Assembly (NCBI RefSeq): GCF_001949145.1
Contig: NW_019091384.1
Coordinates: forward strand, 1,092,160-1,149,903
Length of the DNA stretch: 57,744 nucleotides
Source of the DNA: Acanthaster planci
Lineage: Eukaryota; Echinodermata; Asteroidea; Valvatida; Acanthasteridae
Direction of reading: 5' to 3'
Positions 1 to 10,976 of the stretch are shown here, piece after piece. Numbering within the stretch: position 1 is the first letter of the stretch; every line of letters begins with the position of its first letter. Below the pieces are notes generated by a model, which saw only the letters and a list, made by a program, of their open reading frames with translations, did not search any database and was not told the DNA's origin. The translations under genes were made by a program, and so were the position numbers.

Positions 1-120
1 AGGGACTCTCCGGCGTGCCGTTCGACGCAACGCGCCTCGAGGAGGAGGGCGCCCTCGCCTTCGTCGGAGGGGTGCGGCGCCACAATACTTATTCCGCGAT
101 CAGCGACACTAACCACGCAG
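1..120 (+). repeat. Partial copy of the element also found at 28302-28380
   Basis: The first 60 bases match 28302-28361 with few differences. Both can be read in one frame as 'GLSGVP.DA.RLEEEGAL'. The copy at 28.3 kb follows an LTR-like promoter and poly(A) signal, so this is probably an internal or downstream piece of the same retroelement, cut by the window edge. Sequences diverge after about base 60. Confidence 0.65.
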
Positions 121-365
121 GAAGGGTTTGGATATTTCTGTTTGACCGGGGCGGCAACAGACTATGGTAATTATGGTACAACGATGTTTGTCCTTCAGAG
201 GCGAAGATGACCACTGACCTCAGGAATGTTGGAGGTTGGGTGAGTACGGAGGTGGCCGATTAGGCCGATCTTCGCACGGAACTGCTTACTACAGTGGGGG
301 CAGGGAAAGTTTGGAATCAAACCAGGATGGAGGGTGGAACTGATGCGCTCCTTCCTTATCTGACG

Positions 366-1968
366 TCAGTGTTCCTTGACTCTGATGCGGTTATCCTTAA
401 ACTCATCAACACCAACTTTCACAAGGGATCGAAAAGCAGGACGGTCCTCAGCAGATACTGCCAAGGTGGCTTGGGAAATGTTGCATGCTTTTATAAAGGC
501 CTTTACAGTGTCTTTGAAGTGCAGCTTTGGTCTGCCAAGTGCGCGCTTGCCAGAAATCAGTTCCCGTAGAGTAGTCACTTGGGGAGGCGACTGTCATCCA
601 TGCGGTGTAAATGGCTGGCCCACGGGAGCTGAGACCGCTTCAAGATGGCGCGAACGCTCTCCCTCTCAGCACGCTGGAGCACTTCAGTGTCAGGAACTTT
701 ATCCTGTCATTTGACTCGTATCAGAGTTCTGAGGCATCTCATGTGGAAGGCATTGATCTTCTTAGGGTGCCGGCTGTAGACGATCCACGTTTCACAGGCA
801 TAGAACAGTGATGGTAAGATGATTGCTCTGTAGACTTTGAACTTGGTGTCCTGGCTCAGTCCTCTCCGCTCCCAAACCTTGTCTTTAAGTCTGCCAAAGG
901 CAGCACTGGCTCTGGCGAATCGGTAGGACACCTCTTCGTCGATGTTAACTGAGCAGGACAAGGTGCTTCCAAGGTAGACAAACTTGTCTACTGCAGGCAA
1001 TTTCTGGCCGTTAACGGTGATATAAGGCTCAGTGTAAGGGGCTGAGGGGGCTGGCTGATGCAGCACTTCTGTTTCCTTAGTAGAGATGGTGAAACCAAAT
1101 TCCTCGCAAGCTTTGAAGAACAGATCAATGCTGCCTTGCATCTCTGATTGCGAACTGGCATTCAGTGCACAATCGTCCGCAAACAGGAAATCACGGGCAG
1201 TGTCAGTGTGCACTTTAGTCTTAGCTTGAAGTCTTCGGGGGTTGAACAGCTTACCGTCAGTGCTGTATCGAAAATCGACACCAATGTCGCTGCTGTGGAA
1301 GGCATCAGTCAGCACGGCAGTGAACATTATGCTGAACAGGGTGGGCAGCACGCAGCCCTGCTTCACCCCATTGGTGACTGGTAACGGCTGGGAATGCACT
1401 CCGTCTTTCTGAACTCTTGTGCTCATGCCATCGTGAAACTGCTGGACCATTGAGATGAATTTGGCGGGGCAGCCGAACCTGGCCTTGATCTTCCACAGGC
1501 CCTCACGGCAGACGGTGTCGAAGGCTTTTGTCAGGTCCACGAAGGTAGTATAGAGATCAACGACACTTTTCCTGTAGTTGGCGAGCTGTGAAAATCATGT
1601 CCACGGTTCCACGACCCGCACGAAATCTACACTGGCTCTCATACGGAGCAGAACAGGCTGGTGAGGCTCTCCACGAGTTTTGATCCACCAGAGGCATATA
1701 TATCGGCTGGATCATTGAGGTGAGCTCTATGGAGTCAGTGTTTCTCCTCCTGTAGAGCCTGGATGTGAGTGTTATTGTAGTCAAACCAGTCCTGGTGTTT
1801 CTGGGTCGTGGGCCCCAGCACGCCTGAGGCATCAGCATAGACAGCATCACGGAGACGAGCCCACTCTACTTCCACGTCATTGTCTTGGTCTATATCGAGT
1901 GGCGGTAGTTTGCGCTCAAGTTCCTCTATCAGTTCTTGCTTGACAGTGTCACTCTTGAGCTTAAACAC
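366..1968 (-). mobile_element. Non-LTR retrotransposon (LINE) relic with RT domain
   Basis: Minus-strand LINE ORF2 fragment. 1540-707 is an intact 277-codon frame with RT motifs 'DLTKAFDTVCREGLWKI', 'VTNGVKQGCVLPTLFS' and 'FADDCAL' (catalytic FADD), then 'ITVNGQKLPAVDKFVYLGST' and 'LPSLFYACETW'. After a frameshift, 578-366 gives the C-terminal tail ('GRPKLHFKDTVKA'). Upstream, 1968-1735 gives the connector between endonuclease and RT ('TTQKHQDWFDYNN.'), and 1660-1557 the start of RT ('GTVDMIFTARQLQEKC'). A large part of the early RT between these two pieces is missing. The endonuclease is absent. It lies in the left-most XDH intron of the window. Confidence 0.85.
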
Positions 1969-3078
1969 ATTCAGTCACTTGGGAACTTTTGTGTTTTGAG
2001 GCCTCCTGGATGGTGTGATTCGGAGGTTCAACTTCGATACCAGCAGACGATGGTCCGTCCAGCATTCCGCTATGGTAACTATGGTACGATATGTATTATT
2101 CATATCACTGGAGTGATATCGGCGGAAGTTATGCAAATAACCTTCAACCTGTCAATATGCTTCACATTCACGAACGACGTTTTCAAACTGAAATATCAGC
2201 CAATTTTTAAGATCCTTTGCGCACTTACAACCCTTCTATAGTCTGTGGCAATAGCTAAGAGATGATGATGAGCGATGCGATGAGCGCAGATAATCGAACT
2301 ACTTGAGCCTAGCCAGTTCATTTTTGTCGTGTCTGGCATTGTCGCTGGCACACGGTAAACGGTCACGATGAATGATGTCTCCGCTCGCTTTAGTACTGTC
2401 AGTTTGGCCCATTTCTCCCCCAAACTAGAAATTTACAGGCTGAAGGCTCGACAAATATCTGAATATGGGTAGTTGTTATGGAAAGAGTTCCATACGGACA
2501 ACACTTGATGCCCCTATGCACAAACCAGTGAGACTTGTCTGAAAAAGGTGTTTTCTAAGTAAAATGTTTGGGAGCTAGATTTCTTAGCTAAATTTCACTT
2601 TTAGGACATGGTATCACTTTCTGTTACATCATTTTAAGGAAAAATTACTGTGTTTCAGTATATGGAACCGTTTTTCTAAAAAATATAATTTATTAGCGTA
2701 TCTTGAAGGCATGTTACAACCACCTAAACGTTGCATTTAACGCCGGAGGTTTTCGGCCTTCGAGATTGAGATGCCATTTTTGTTTTCAGTTCTAGGTTGT
2801 GTGATGTCATGAACTGGTATAAATGATTCAATATAAGTCTCAAACAAAACTGTTGATTGGCTCCCCAGAAAGTGGGGAAAAACAATGAAAATCGTGATTA
2901 CTGCCGAACAAATGTGCAAGACTATAGACAACAGTAAGTCAGGGTAGACAAGACGTAGCGAGGCGGACAAAGTCTCACGATGATTATTAAGGATGGAAGG
3001 CGTAAGCTGATAGGCCTAGTTTAAAATTGTAACGGATTCAATTGAATATTTTTCTGACTTATGTTGGTAACAAGACAT
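1969..3078. other. Intronic sequence, nothing recognised
   Basis: AT-rich sequence with only short chance frames (2196-2423 and 2737-2970 on the minus strand). No XDH exon was recognised here despite a deliberate search for the block that follows exon 12. Confidence 0.5.
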
Positions 3079-3230
3079 AATGTGCAAGTCCAAGTCAAGT
3101 CACAAGTCAGTTCATGCTAGTCCATGTCAAGTCACAAGTCAAAAACTGATAGTTTCAAGTCAAGTCATGAGTCACAAAAACAGCGAATAGAGTCCGACCC
3201 GAGTCCAAGTCAAGTGGTTCGAGTCTACGA
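3079..3230 (+). repeat. Degenerate tandem repeat of CAAGTCAAGTCA type
   Basis: Repeats of 'caagtcaagtcacaagtc' with interruptions over about 150 bp, a low-copy minisatellite in the XDH intron. Confidence 0.75.
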
Positions 3231-3395
3231 TTCTGCAGGAAAGTTTAAAAAAGACCATGTTCATGTACCTACAGACCACCAGGAAAGCTTTCGAAAGTTT
3301 TAACGCCTATCACAATTGATGAGGGGCTTTTTTATGCTGTCTTTGCCTTCCCCAAGTAACAATTTACCTCAAGATCTATCAAATTAGCAGTAAGT

Positions 3396-3556
3396 TTTTA
3401 ATCATGGGTTTTGCCCTTACCCGACGTACATATTAACACTCAGTGCTTCTCCGATAGCTTGCCAAAAAACTCACAAGCTTAATCGGGTGGGACTCGAACC
3501 CACGACCTCTAGCTTGCTAGTGCAGATAGCTTAACTACTCGGCCACCGAGCTTGCA
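3396..3556 (-). mobile_element. tRNA-derived SINE-like element
   Basis: On the minus strand 'GTGGCCGAGTAGTTAAG' matches a Ser/Leu-type tRNA A box, and 'GGTTCGAGTCC' is a perfect B box within a T-arm 'GTGGG-TTCGAGT-CCCAC'. The acceptor arms pair poorly, so a functional tRNA is unlikely. The head is followed (towards lower coordinates) by a body ending in 'GATTAAAAA'. The same body recurs in inverted orientation at 3640-3745. Best read as a tRNA-headed SINE with internal Pol III promoter boxes. Confidence 0.65.
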
Positions 3557-3594
3557 GGTCCGAGTCAGATGTAGCGGTGGGTACCGCAAAGTAT

Positions 3595-3781
3595 TTCAAG
3601 ATGTACTTTTGCATCGGAGATATGTTAATTTTTAATTACGGCTTTTGTCCGTGAATTTTTTGCAAACTCTCGGACAAGCACTGAGTATACAGTATTTATC
3701 GATATATACGTCGGGTAAGGGCAAAACCCGTGATTAAAAATTAACATCTCCTTGACGCATAAGTACATCTTGAAAAAGCAG
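3595..3781. repeat. Foldback (terminal inverted repeat) element
   Basis: The left arm 'TTTCAAGATGTACTTTTGCA' onward and the right arm ending 'TACATCTTGAAA' are inverted copies over about 45-50 bp, including 'GTTAATTTTTAATTACGG' against 'GTGATTAAAAATTAAC'. The total length is about 185 bp, MITE-like. Its interior is the SINE body seen at 3396-3480, inverted. No clear target-site duplication was found. Confidence 0.65.
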
Positions 3782-3837
3782 TAAGTGCTTTTTACAATTA
3801 CCCAAAAAGCTGTTTAGTTTTCCCGGAGTTAACTCAC

Positions 3838-3944
3838 CTCTGACGTGAATGGAATGTTTACAGCTACGATGACTTCACTTGTAGCAATGACATTTCTCCT
3901 GTAACCGGTGAAGAAGTTTCCATCCATGGTTACTGTGTGGGAAC
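3838..3944 (-). CDS. XDH: XDH exon 12 (last one inside the window)
   Basis: 107 bp, residues 388-422 after completing Gly387. It reads 'TVMDGNFFTGYRRNVIATSE', then VIVAVNIPFTSE, matching the part of the FAD domain just before the molybdopterin half ('FF.GYR......E.I..I.IP'). Acceptor TTAG, donor GAG|GTGAGT, phase 0. No further XDH exon was found between here and base 1, so roughly two thirds of the protein lies off the left edge. The twelve exons total 1266 bp with no stop or frame clash. Confidence 0.92.
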
Positions 3945-4347
3945 CTAATTAAAAACAGGACAAAAACCCAATCAGGACTTGCTATCTGCTCACAGCTTTG
4001 AAGTAGAGTCCAAGGGTACTTCATGGTGAACTTTCTCGCTCATTCAGTAATCCATAAGTAAATCCGCGGCACACATTGTAAAATTGTGCATTTTTATATA
4101 GTTCCTGTTCCGGGATTGATTTTCAACCACTCGTCTCAAAATAAAATAGTTTCCAAATGTTCCATTTCAAAACTAACATTCAACAGTGACAAAAATGATC
4201 CTGACACGTTTGAGTTGTCTTATGAAGTTCAATTTTTCAATAAAAATGTTTCTTCTGTTGACAGACTGGATATATTTGGGAAATCTGGAACAGTGAATGT
4301 TAATGAATGAACAAGTTGGCGGCCGCTGATCGATTTTAATTTCCTAC

Positions 4348-4444
4348 CTTGTTTTGAAGTAAGCTCTAGTTTACACCTCGCAGCCATCAACAAAGGATTC
4401 AGGTCGGATATGGGGCTGCCAGTTGCTATGTTACCACCCAAACA
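4348..4444 (-). CDS. XDH: XDH exon 11 (FAD contact motif)
   Basis: 97 bp, residues 355-386 plus one base: 'CLGGNIATGSPISDLNPLLM', then AARCKLELTSKQ. 'GGNI.T.SPISDLNP' is the second FAD-binding motif of the family. The residue before 'LGGN' is Cys, where vertebrate enzymes usually have Ser. Acceptor CTGTCAG, donor G|GTAGGA. Confidence 0.94.
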
Positions 4445-4826
4445 CTGACAGACATTGAAAAGCATAGTCACAAAATAAAAAGTTGAATACAACTAGCATG
4501 GAGTTTCTGCGTTTTACTATCCCAACTTCTTATTAGATTAGTCCGTTTTTAACTTCAATCCCGACTAAGTAACATATTTGGATTAAAACGATGTATATAG
4601 AATTAAAGAAATCCTAAAATCATGCAAAATGGATATAGCTTTTACTGTATCTTAAATAAATAGCCCCAAGGATTGATCTTTGACTAGTGTAACTGAGCAT
4701 GTGAACAGTTGACCTCTTGTGTGTTCTTTAGTACTCCACAAAGTGCCAATCGCATGATCCAAATTCTATTTCTGGGCATCATCGGGCTGGAGTCAATCTG
4801 AAATTGAGTGTATGAAATAAACTCAC

Positions 4827-4903
4827 AGCAACGTTCCTGATTTGATGTCCAGCAAACCAGCGAAGCATCTCTACAATGGCGGCAAAGACCCGCGTTTTAC
4901 ACT
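4827..4903 (-). CDS. XDH: XDH exon 10 (FAD domain)
   Basis: 77 bp completing Glu329 and adding residues 330-354: 'TRVFAAIVEMLRWFAGHQIR', then NVA. It matches the conserved 'LRWFAG.Q..NVA' helix of XDH. Acceptor GATCAG, donor GCT|GTGAGT, end phase 0. Confidence 0.93.
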
Positions 4904-5382
4904 CTGATCAAACAAGGAAAAAAGGAAGAGGTTACTTGTGATGCACGAACCAAAACAACATAGAGAGAGCATACTTCAAGCTGGTTGTTTTTCCTTGTGG
5001 AGCAACACCCCACGGGAATTTACATGGCTTATTGGCATATATATTTACACAAAAATAAACTACCAAAGGAAATGGACATCTCTGATAGCAGAGTCTAAAT
5101 AATCCGGCATTTTTGTACATAAAGCAATGGAACATTGCAGTTCAGTGTCTCTGATTACTTCACTGTTTTTACATGAATAAGAAAGCTCCTATTAACATAA
5201 GAACCGCAAAAGCCCCAAAAGACAGAAATATGGTAAAACAATGGTTCAAAATAAGGTTTAATTGGAACGCCATAGTGCAGTTTCATTGATGTTAGTAAAG
5301 CAATATTTCTATTCGCCGTTCAGAATCTACACTGATCCAAATCCCTTGAATGAGTGTCTCGTGAGGGAGTACTACACTCTTC

Positions 5383-6470
5383 TGGTACTGAATGTCAGCC
5401 TGCTGGAGCTGAATGAGGCATACTCTGGCCTCAAAGATGGCTTTCTACACTGCGAGCCTGATGAAGAGTCCAGTAAACTGACTACTTTCGCCACACCCTG
5501 GGGCACATACCGTTTGAAACAGGGAGATCTTTCACAAGATACTGCATCAGGCCCTGGATGGTCAATTGTAGTGAAAAACTGATCTAAAGATGCAAGGAGA
5601 TTGGATTTATCCTCAACAGAGAGAACTTCCTCTTCAGTGTGCGTGAGGTACACTTCCTGAGCCATATAATCTTACAAAATGGCCTAACAGATGGTCCTTC
5701 TAAGATGGAAGTTCTACTCAACATGAATGGTGAATTATCTGTCCAAATTACTTGTCCAGTACTATAGAAAATTATTCTCCACTATTTCACAAGTTATCGA
5801 GCCTGTTAACACACTCACTTGCAAAGTGTCGAATGGTTGAATGCTTGCCATGACGTGGCCTTTGGTATAAAGCTGCAAAAGTTGCTGACCGAAGCGTAAG
5901 TCCTGGTCTACTTGTGAGAGATACATTGGGTGTGCTTTATTTCAACATATTGAAAAGCTCCTGAGCGATATCGAAACCAGGTTGAGAAGGAAATGCTTTC
6001 AGTGGTGTTCGCCTATCGCCTACATGTACAGGGAAGAATCCTGCGAGCATTGGCCTATGAAGCTAATGCCAATGGCTGATTCTCTCAGATATTCCTACCC
6101 TGCGAGTCTGGCAAACAGAAGTTCCGAACGGTTAATGCACTACAATTCCTGATGCTACATGATGAGGAGTGATTACATGACATCAAACGGATGACATCCT
6201 GTGATGACTTTTCAACTTGATCACAGTCGATCCGCAAAAAATGCCGAAGAAATTTTTTGCAACTAGTAAAGACCAAGATTTTGCCCTGTTGAGCATTTGG
6301 AACACACCAACTCAAGGCTGATTTCAGGTCTGTTTAACGGTTTCTTAGGCGAATACAAAAAAAGGCACTGATGCCAAAATTACGACACCAACTATGAATT
6401 AGCTGGAGCTTTACCAGATAGACAGGCAAAGTACTATAAACCGGCCCACAAAAGACCTGCCATGACTGAT
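5383..6470 (+). pseudogene. Decayed Ty3/Gypsy pol (RT to RNase H region), plus strand
   Basis: Relic in XDH intron 9. The segment 'DEESSKLTTFATPWGTYR' is the classic Gypsy reverse-transcriptase block before the missing 'FGISSAPEVFQ' box. After a frameshift comes 'CKEIGFILNRENFLFSVREV', then a degenerate 'GHII..GL..DPSK' block. Further down 'EKEMLSVVFA' and 'LRALAYEANANG' match the RNase H-like domain. Many stops and shifts occur and no LTR was seen, so this is dead. It lies antisense to XDH. The right limit is uncertain because similarity fades after about 6.4 kb. Confidence 0.7.
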
Positions 6471-7389
6471 ACAAGGTGGCAAAAATAAAAAATAAACATC
6501 TGTGGGAAAACATATGCAAGTACTCAAAACACACTGCACGTCTTCACTGACTCAGCCATCTAGGCGTGACTCCAGTGCCACCCAAACTTGGTTCAGCCGG
6601 ATACCGCCTGTTTTAACTACAAAAAAACAACAATGCACGATAACCAGGATCCGGTAAACCATTTCCACCAAACGGCCCAAACTGCGACGATCCAGTCGCT
6701 GTAGACCTAAAGTACTTACATTCTAATAATATCTTCGATTGTATTCACTTGTAAAACAAAGGAATCATTTCAATCAAAAGAATCGTTTTAATCTGATCTG
6801 TCTGGAACAAAAAAGGGTGAGTGAATTAAGTTGGTTTTGGCAAAGGGAGTGAACAATTTATTTGGTATTTTCAGCTGTTCTCACGTTAATTGTAAATTTT
6901 CATCAGCTGTTGTTGCCTAATCGCATCACTCATTAACACATCTAAAAGTTTGAAGTAAGAATTCGTACATGGAAGTCTGCATGTTGAAAGCCTTCTCAGA
7001 AAATTTTGTTGAGTAACTGATAATGTACAACCAGCACGGGCATGACTCTTCGATTTTAAGCTCAACGTTAATGGACTTTTGAAACTAAATGTTCTAAATG
7101 CGATATTTGAAAACAAAAAATTCATGTACTTGCACATTTTCCACATTACCGAAAAGGGAGAACTTGGAGCAGCGTGTGTAATACACCTGCCCGAACCTTG
7201 CTTTTCTACACCTACAGAGGACGCTGTTCAAATTCTGTCACGGCGGCCTCAAGAAAGTTCTGGCCTACGTCAAAGGTTTGTTATTATTGTGCCCTTCTCG
7301 CGCTGGAGACAACTTATATATAAGTAAAAAGAACAGTTAAAATCTTACATACCCATCCCCTTAAATCACTTCAACCCGGTACACTTTAC
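6471..7389. other. Rest of XDH intron 9
   Basis: Possibly the eroded 3' part of the Gypsy relic up to about 6.7 kb, then AT-rich intron. No coding or RNA signal was recognised. Confidence 0.5.
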
Positions 7390-7557
7390 CTGGCTGAGCA
7401 TGTATAATCTGCTTCAGGTAAAGATCTAGAGAGGTCAGTGACACAGAGGCCCCTACTCTCACCCCGGCGGGCGTGGTGTCAATGCGGATCAATTCTGGGA
7501 TGTGGTTGACGTCAATAATGAGGGGATAGACCCAATTCTTGAATTTGACTTCAACAC
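7390..7557 (-). CDS. XDH: XDH exon 9 (FAD domain)
   Basis: 168 bp, residues 274-328 with split codons at both ends. It opens 'VEVKFKNWVYPLII' and continues through 'HIPELIRI' and 'GVRVGASVSLTSLDLYL', the central strands of the FAD-binding domain. Acceptor GGCAG, donor G|GTAAAG. The phases (1 in, 1 out) match neighbouring exons. Confidence 0.93.
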
Positions 7558-9206
7558 CTGCCATAAGTAAACAAAAGGAGACAATTTAATGGATGAAGTA
7601 TTCATCGTTAGGAAGATGGATTTATTACTTCTGATCAACCACTGTAGCCATAATTGCATTTTTCTTCAGCAATCTGACCAGATCTCATGAAACGAGTTGA
7701 AAGCAATCTCTTACTAATGCTTTTCTCAAAGAAGAGATACAGTCTATGATTGCACTCGAAAGTTTTCATCTATTCTAAAGAAAGTATTAATAGCAATGTT
7801 TACCTAAAATCCTTGAAACAGCACCTTTATGTTTTAATTAATATTAGTTTAAGATTTTGTTTCGCTCTTTTTAAAATCTGTTTTAGGGGCGGTTTGGGTG
7901 TTATGCTAATGTGAATTTGCATAACCATGAGCAAAACTGTGGTGTAATCCAAGGCGCTGAACCTCAATGTTGCAGTGATCGTGCCCAATGAATGCCAAAT
8001 TTTTAATATTTTGCTGTCGAAGCTTTCCATTTCCTTTCGCAATTTATGGTTGTTGAAGTATATGGTAATAACCCAGCGAGCAACCTTTTCTCAGAAATGT
8101 TTTCAAAAAGCAAATTTGGGAATATGCAAATTGAACAGTGTCTTTCTGGTTTAACATCACACGAACAATACCCTCACTTGTCTTGAAAAGCTAGGTAAAT
8201 CTGTAATACTTAAACTGCGCACTTTACAATTCACTTAACTCAGGAAAGATTTTAAACAGTGTTCACACATTCAAGAAGAGTTTAAACATACAAAAAAGTG
8301 ATTCTCAGAAAAATTCATTGCAATGATCCCTTAATTCATTTCTCATCAAAATCAAACATTCCACTGCACTCATCAAAATCCGGTATTCGATAATGTAGCC
8401 CAGACCTCCTAAAGGTCTCAGGTTGTTACAACTGGTATTGGCATATGGGTGCATTCATTATATTTGTATTATTCACATTTCATTCTGATCTTAATATTTC
8501 CAAGCTTACTTATGATGACTGCCTGTCCAGATCATCATCCCAAGATATGCCTCTCTGTATTACAACCTCCACACTCGAGGTATGTTTGTGCAGGTGCTGA
8601 GGTTTTCAGCCTTTAGTGATGAGGTTACTATAAATGTACAGAACATTCAAACCTTTTACTCACCAATTTCTGTGTTTCCAACAACCATCTTGGCTTCAGG
8701 ATGCTTAACCTTTAGATTGAGCAGTTGCCGAAGTGTGGCTGGTCGTAACCAGGTCAAATTGTCACTTGAAAATGTTTGAATTGCTGGGTGTCCCTCATCC
8801 AACATAAGCTGTCGATGAACAAAGAGAAAACAGAGAATACGAATTGCATTAGACACATAACAAAAAAGTAAACCAACAAACATGTACGTACCTGCCAATT
8901 ATTTTTGTGATCTGAAAGGTCATTGAATTTGCTGAGAGAATGTTTCCACTTCACAGAAAAAAGTTGACTTTGAACAGTAACGGTTCCCTATAAATATGGC
9001 ATGGGCATAGAGAAAGTCGACAAACCTGAAAAAAGGAGTGCTTTATCTAAAACATTTCAGAGTCAATGATGTGCAGTGTATGCACAATTTTTGTTATTTT
9101 CAATTGTCTTCATACACCCTTCTATTTAGACAGCTTCGAAAGAACTAGCACCTAACAAATCTTACTAGAGAAGGTGTTGAATTGTAGAATGCACTGTGTA
9201 ACTTAC
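7558..9206. other. XDH introns 8 and 7
   Basis: Around exon 8 the sequence is AT-rich with only short chance frames (for example 7827-8042 on the minus strand). I see no gene, RNA or transposon signature. Confidence 0.6.
8664..8808 (-). CDS. XDH: XDH exon 8 (start of FAD domain)
   Basis: Residues 225-272 plus the first base of Gly273. The sequence includes '[20 protein letters not shown]' and ends in '[10 protein letters not shown]', the FAD-pyrophosphate-binding loop of the VAO-type FAD fold. Acceptor CGACAG, donor G|GTGAGT, end phase 1. Joins exon 9 to give '[15 protein letters not shown]', an XDH signature. Confidence 0.94.
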
Positions 9207-9287
9207 CATCAGCTCCGGAGGGAATATTGGTTCTTGTGTGGAGTCATACGGAGTAAACTCACTTGGGTCAAACAGCTCTGTTGAGAC
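9207..9287 (-). CDS. XDH: XDH exon 7
   Basis: 27 codons, residues 198-224, phase 0 at both ends: 'VSTELFDPSEFTPYDSTQEP' followed by IFPPELM. The 'TQEPIFPPEL' motif is characteristic of the entry to the FAD domain of XDH. Acceptor GTGTAG, donor ATG|GTAAGT. Confidence 0.94.
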
Positions 9288-9459
9288 CTACACCACATGG
9301 AAACATCGGAATACCATATATAATAGGCCTACGTGGACTCGGAGTTTTCTCATTCCACCGAAAGTCGACGATATTCTGATATTATTGTTGTAAACAGAGT
9401 TTTAGTCTTGTAAATTTAAAGAAGGGAGAGATTTTTAATCATTAATCACCAAGGGGTGC

Positions 9460-9850
9460 ATTAAGAAATTGAGTTGCATGGTCGGATCTACATTTTTGGG
9501 CTCTTTTATAGGTTTGCCGCAAAAGAAAGATGCGTTTATAAAAGGAAAAATGACAGCGTATCCCTGTAAGTTGGAGGGGACATTGTTTGAAGGCTACATT
9601 TAATAGGTTACTTGAAGGATCGACTAGAAAGTGAGCTTTATATTTAATTTGAATGTTTGCTAAATGTGGGTAAGAGGGTGCATAGGTAATCATCACAATG
9701 AAGAGTGTGTTTCTTATATGGTAGTGCTTCATGTATGTCTGAGATCGTACAATTTTGTTGAAAGATGTAGGCCTATTAAGAGAGACTTGTTGCACGGTGG
9801 CACCAAAATTTTAGGCTCTTTTGGTCTTGGTTTGCCGTCAAAGTAAGATG
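9460..9850. repeat. Duplicated intronic block
   Basis: Two related stretches, about 9478-9535 and 9798-9855, share 'ttttgggctctttt..ggtttgccg.aaa'. A third motif at about 9655-9705 ('gtgcataggtaatcatcaca') recurs at about 16740-16780. The rest of the interval shows no coding similarity. Confidence 0.5.
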
Positions 9851-9891
9851 TTTTGCTGAAGAAAAGAAGCTTTGGATATGGTGGACCTGGA

Positions 9892-10116
9892 TGGACATAG
9901 TCAATCATCAATATTGACGTCAATAATTATTTGTGACCAAACTTACGACCCACTCCTCAGTCGCAAATATTGATGCCAATATTTACGACCAAATTCACAA
10001 CTCACTCTATGGTCGCGAATATTGCAGTGAATACTCACGACCTGAGAGTGATTCGTAAATTTCAGTCGCGAATATTGACGTCAGTATTGACAATTGGCGA
10101 TGTTCCTCCAAGGCCA
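9892..10116. mobile_element. MITE with long inverted ends carrying CRE palindromes
   Basis: 225 bp. The left end 'TGGACCTGGATGGACATAG' and the reverse complement of the right end 'TGGCCTTGGAGGAACATCG' begin imperfect terminal inverted repeats of about 42 bp. Each contains the palindrome TGACGTCA (9915-9922 and 10076-10083), the consensus cAMP-response element. The interior has several degenerate units of 'GTCGCGAATATTG'. A second partial copy lies at 52527-52640. No target-site duplication could be assigned. Confidence 0.6.
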
Positions 10117-10399
10117 ACATAATATGGGGGCTTTCTGTAGGCCATCCAATCAATGATTTAATGAGTACTGGATTGATCAATTGATTATTAATGTTGAAAA
10201 GCACTTTAGTAAAGTGCGCCCTCCTGCAATAGCTGCGTGCGTTGAACACGCGAAGTTTTTTGCATGTCGTAGGATTGAATCGGTTGGTAAATTAATTGCT
10301 TGTTTATCATTGTCATTCTAATACATTAAAACATAACAAAAATTAGTGTCCTTATTCAAAATTTATCGATGATTAAGAATCTAACCATTGTTTTTCACT

Positions 10400-10690
10400 T
10401 AAATAGGTTGCAATTGCCAGACTGTCAGAAATAGATGCAATTTCCCGTGCTCTTCAGTAAAGTTTTTCGTGTCCCTTTAATTTACCAATGGGTCTAGATA
10501 TTATGTAACTTAGTGCTTTGTGTTTCCCTTCTCTGGTAATTTCAGACCATATACACGGGAACGAGTACCTGAATTATATCTGCCTATTCACATTATTGAG
10601 CCTTTGTTTTTCCGCCAACCCATTTATTTATATTTGTACAGGTGTGGAGTCTGAGGAAATAACGTTTCACAACACAAAACAGCAACCAGA
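10400..10690 (+). repeat. Interspersed repeat family R1, copy 1
   Basis: About 290 bp sharing ordered blocks with 16390-16690: 'agaaatagatgcaattcc'-like, 'caatgggtctag..tatgtaact', and 'ttagaccagaaacacagg'-like segments. Identity is moderate with indels, indicating an old dispersed family. No coding potential was recognised. Confidence 0.6.
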
Positions 10691-10897
10691 ATATCATTTC
10701 TTCAACAGTGTTTATGGCGATAGCACGACGTAATCTCCCGTTGTGCAAAGTATACTAGCGACAATTTTCTTAGATTGTGCGATTTGTGGCTAAACACAAG
10801 GCCACCAGACAAGCTCTGAGATAAAAACGGCAAGCACCAATTCATCAGTGGAGACTGCAGGGACAAGACCTACAGCCTTGTTTGAATCATATACATG

Positions 10898-10900
<3 letters not shown>

Positions 10901-10970
<70 letters not shown>
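10901..10970 (+). repeat. (TC)n microsatellite
   Basis: About 35 perfect TC units followed by an N at 10971. The long Arg-Glu frames on the minus strand here are artefacts of the repeat. Confidence 0.97.
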
Positions 10971-10976
10971 NCTCCA

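Larger units (their letters stand above)
3945..5382. other. XDH introns 11 and 10, and the start of intron 9
   Basis: Apart from exons 11 and 10 this is AT-rich intron. Small open frames on both strands (for example 4086-4310) lack family similarity and are interrupted quickly. No repeat or RNA gene was recognised. Confidence 0.6.

Noticed and set aside
2196-2423. XDH exon following exon 12
   Set aside because: The translated frame has none of the expected residues after 'IPFTSE' and no matching splice phase.
3480-3556. Functional tRNA gene
   Set aside because: A and B boxes and the T-arm are good, but the acceptor stem does not pair and the body continues into a repeat, so a SINE is the better reading.
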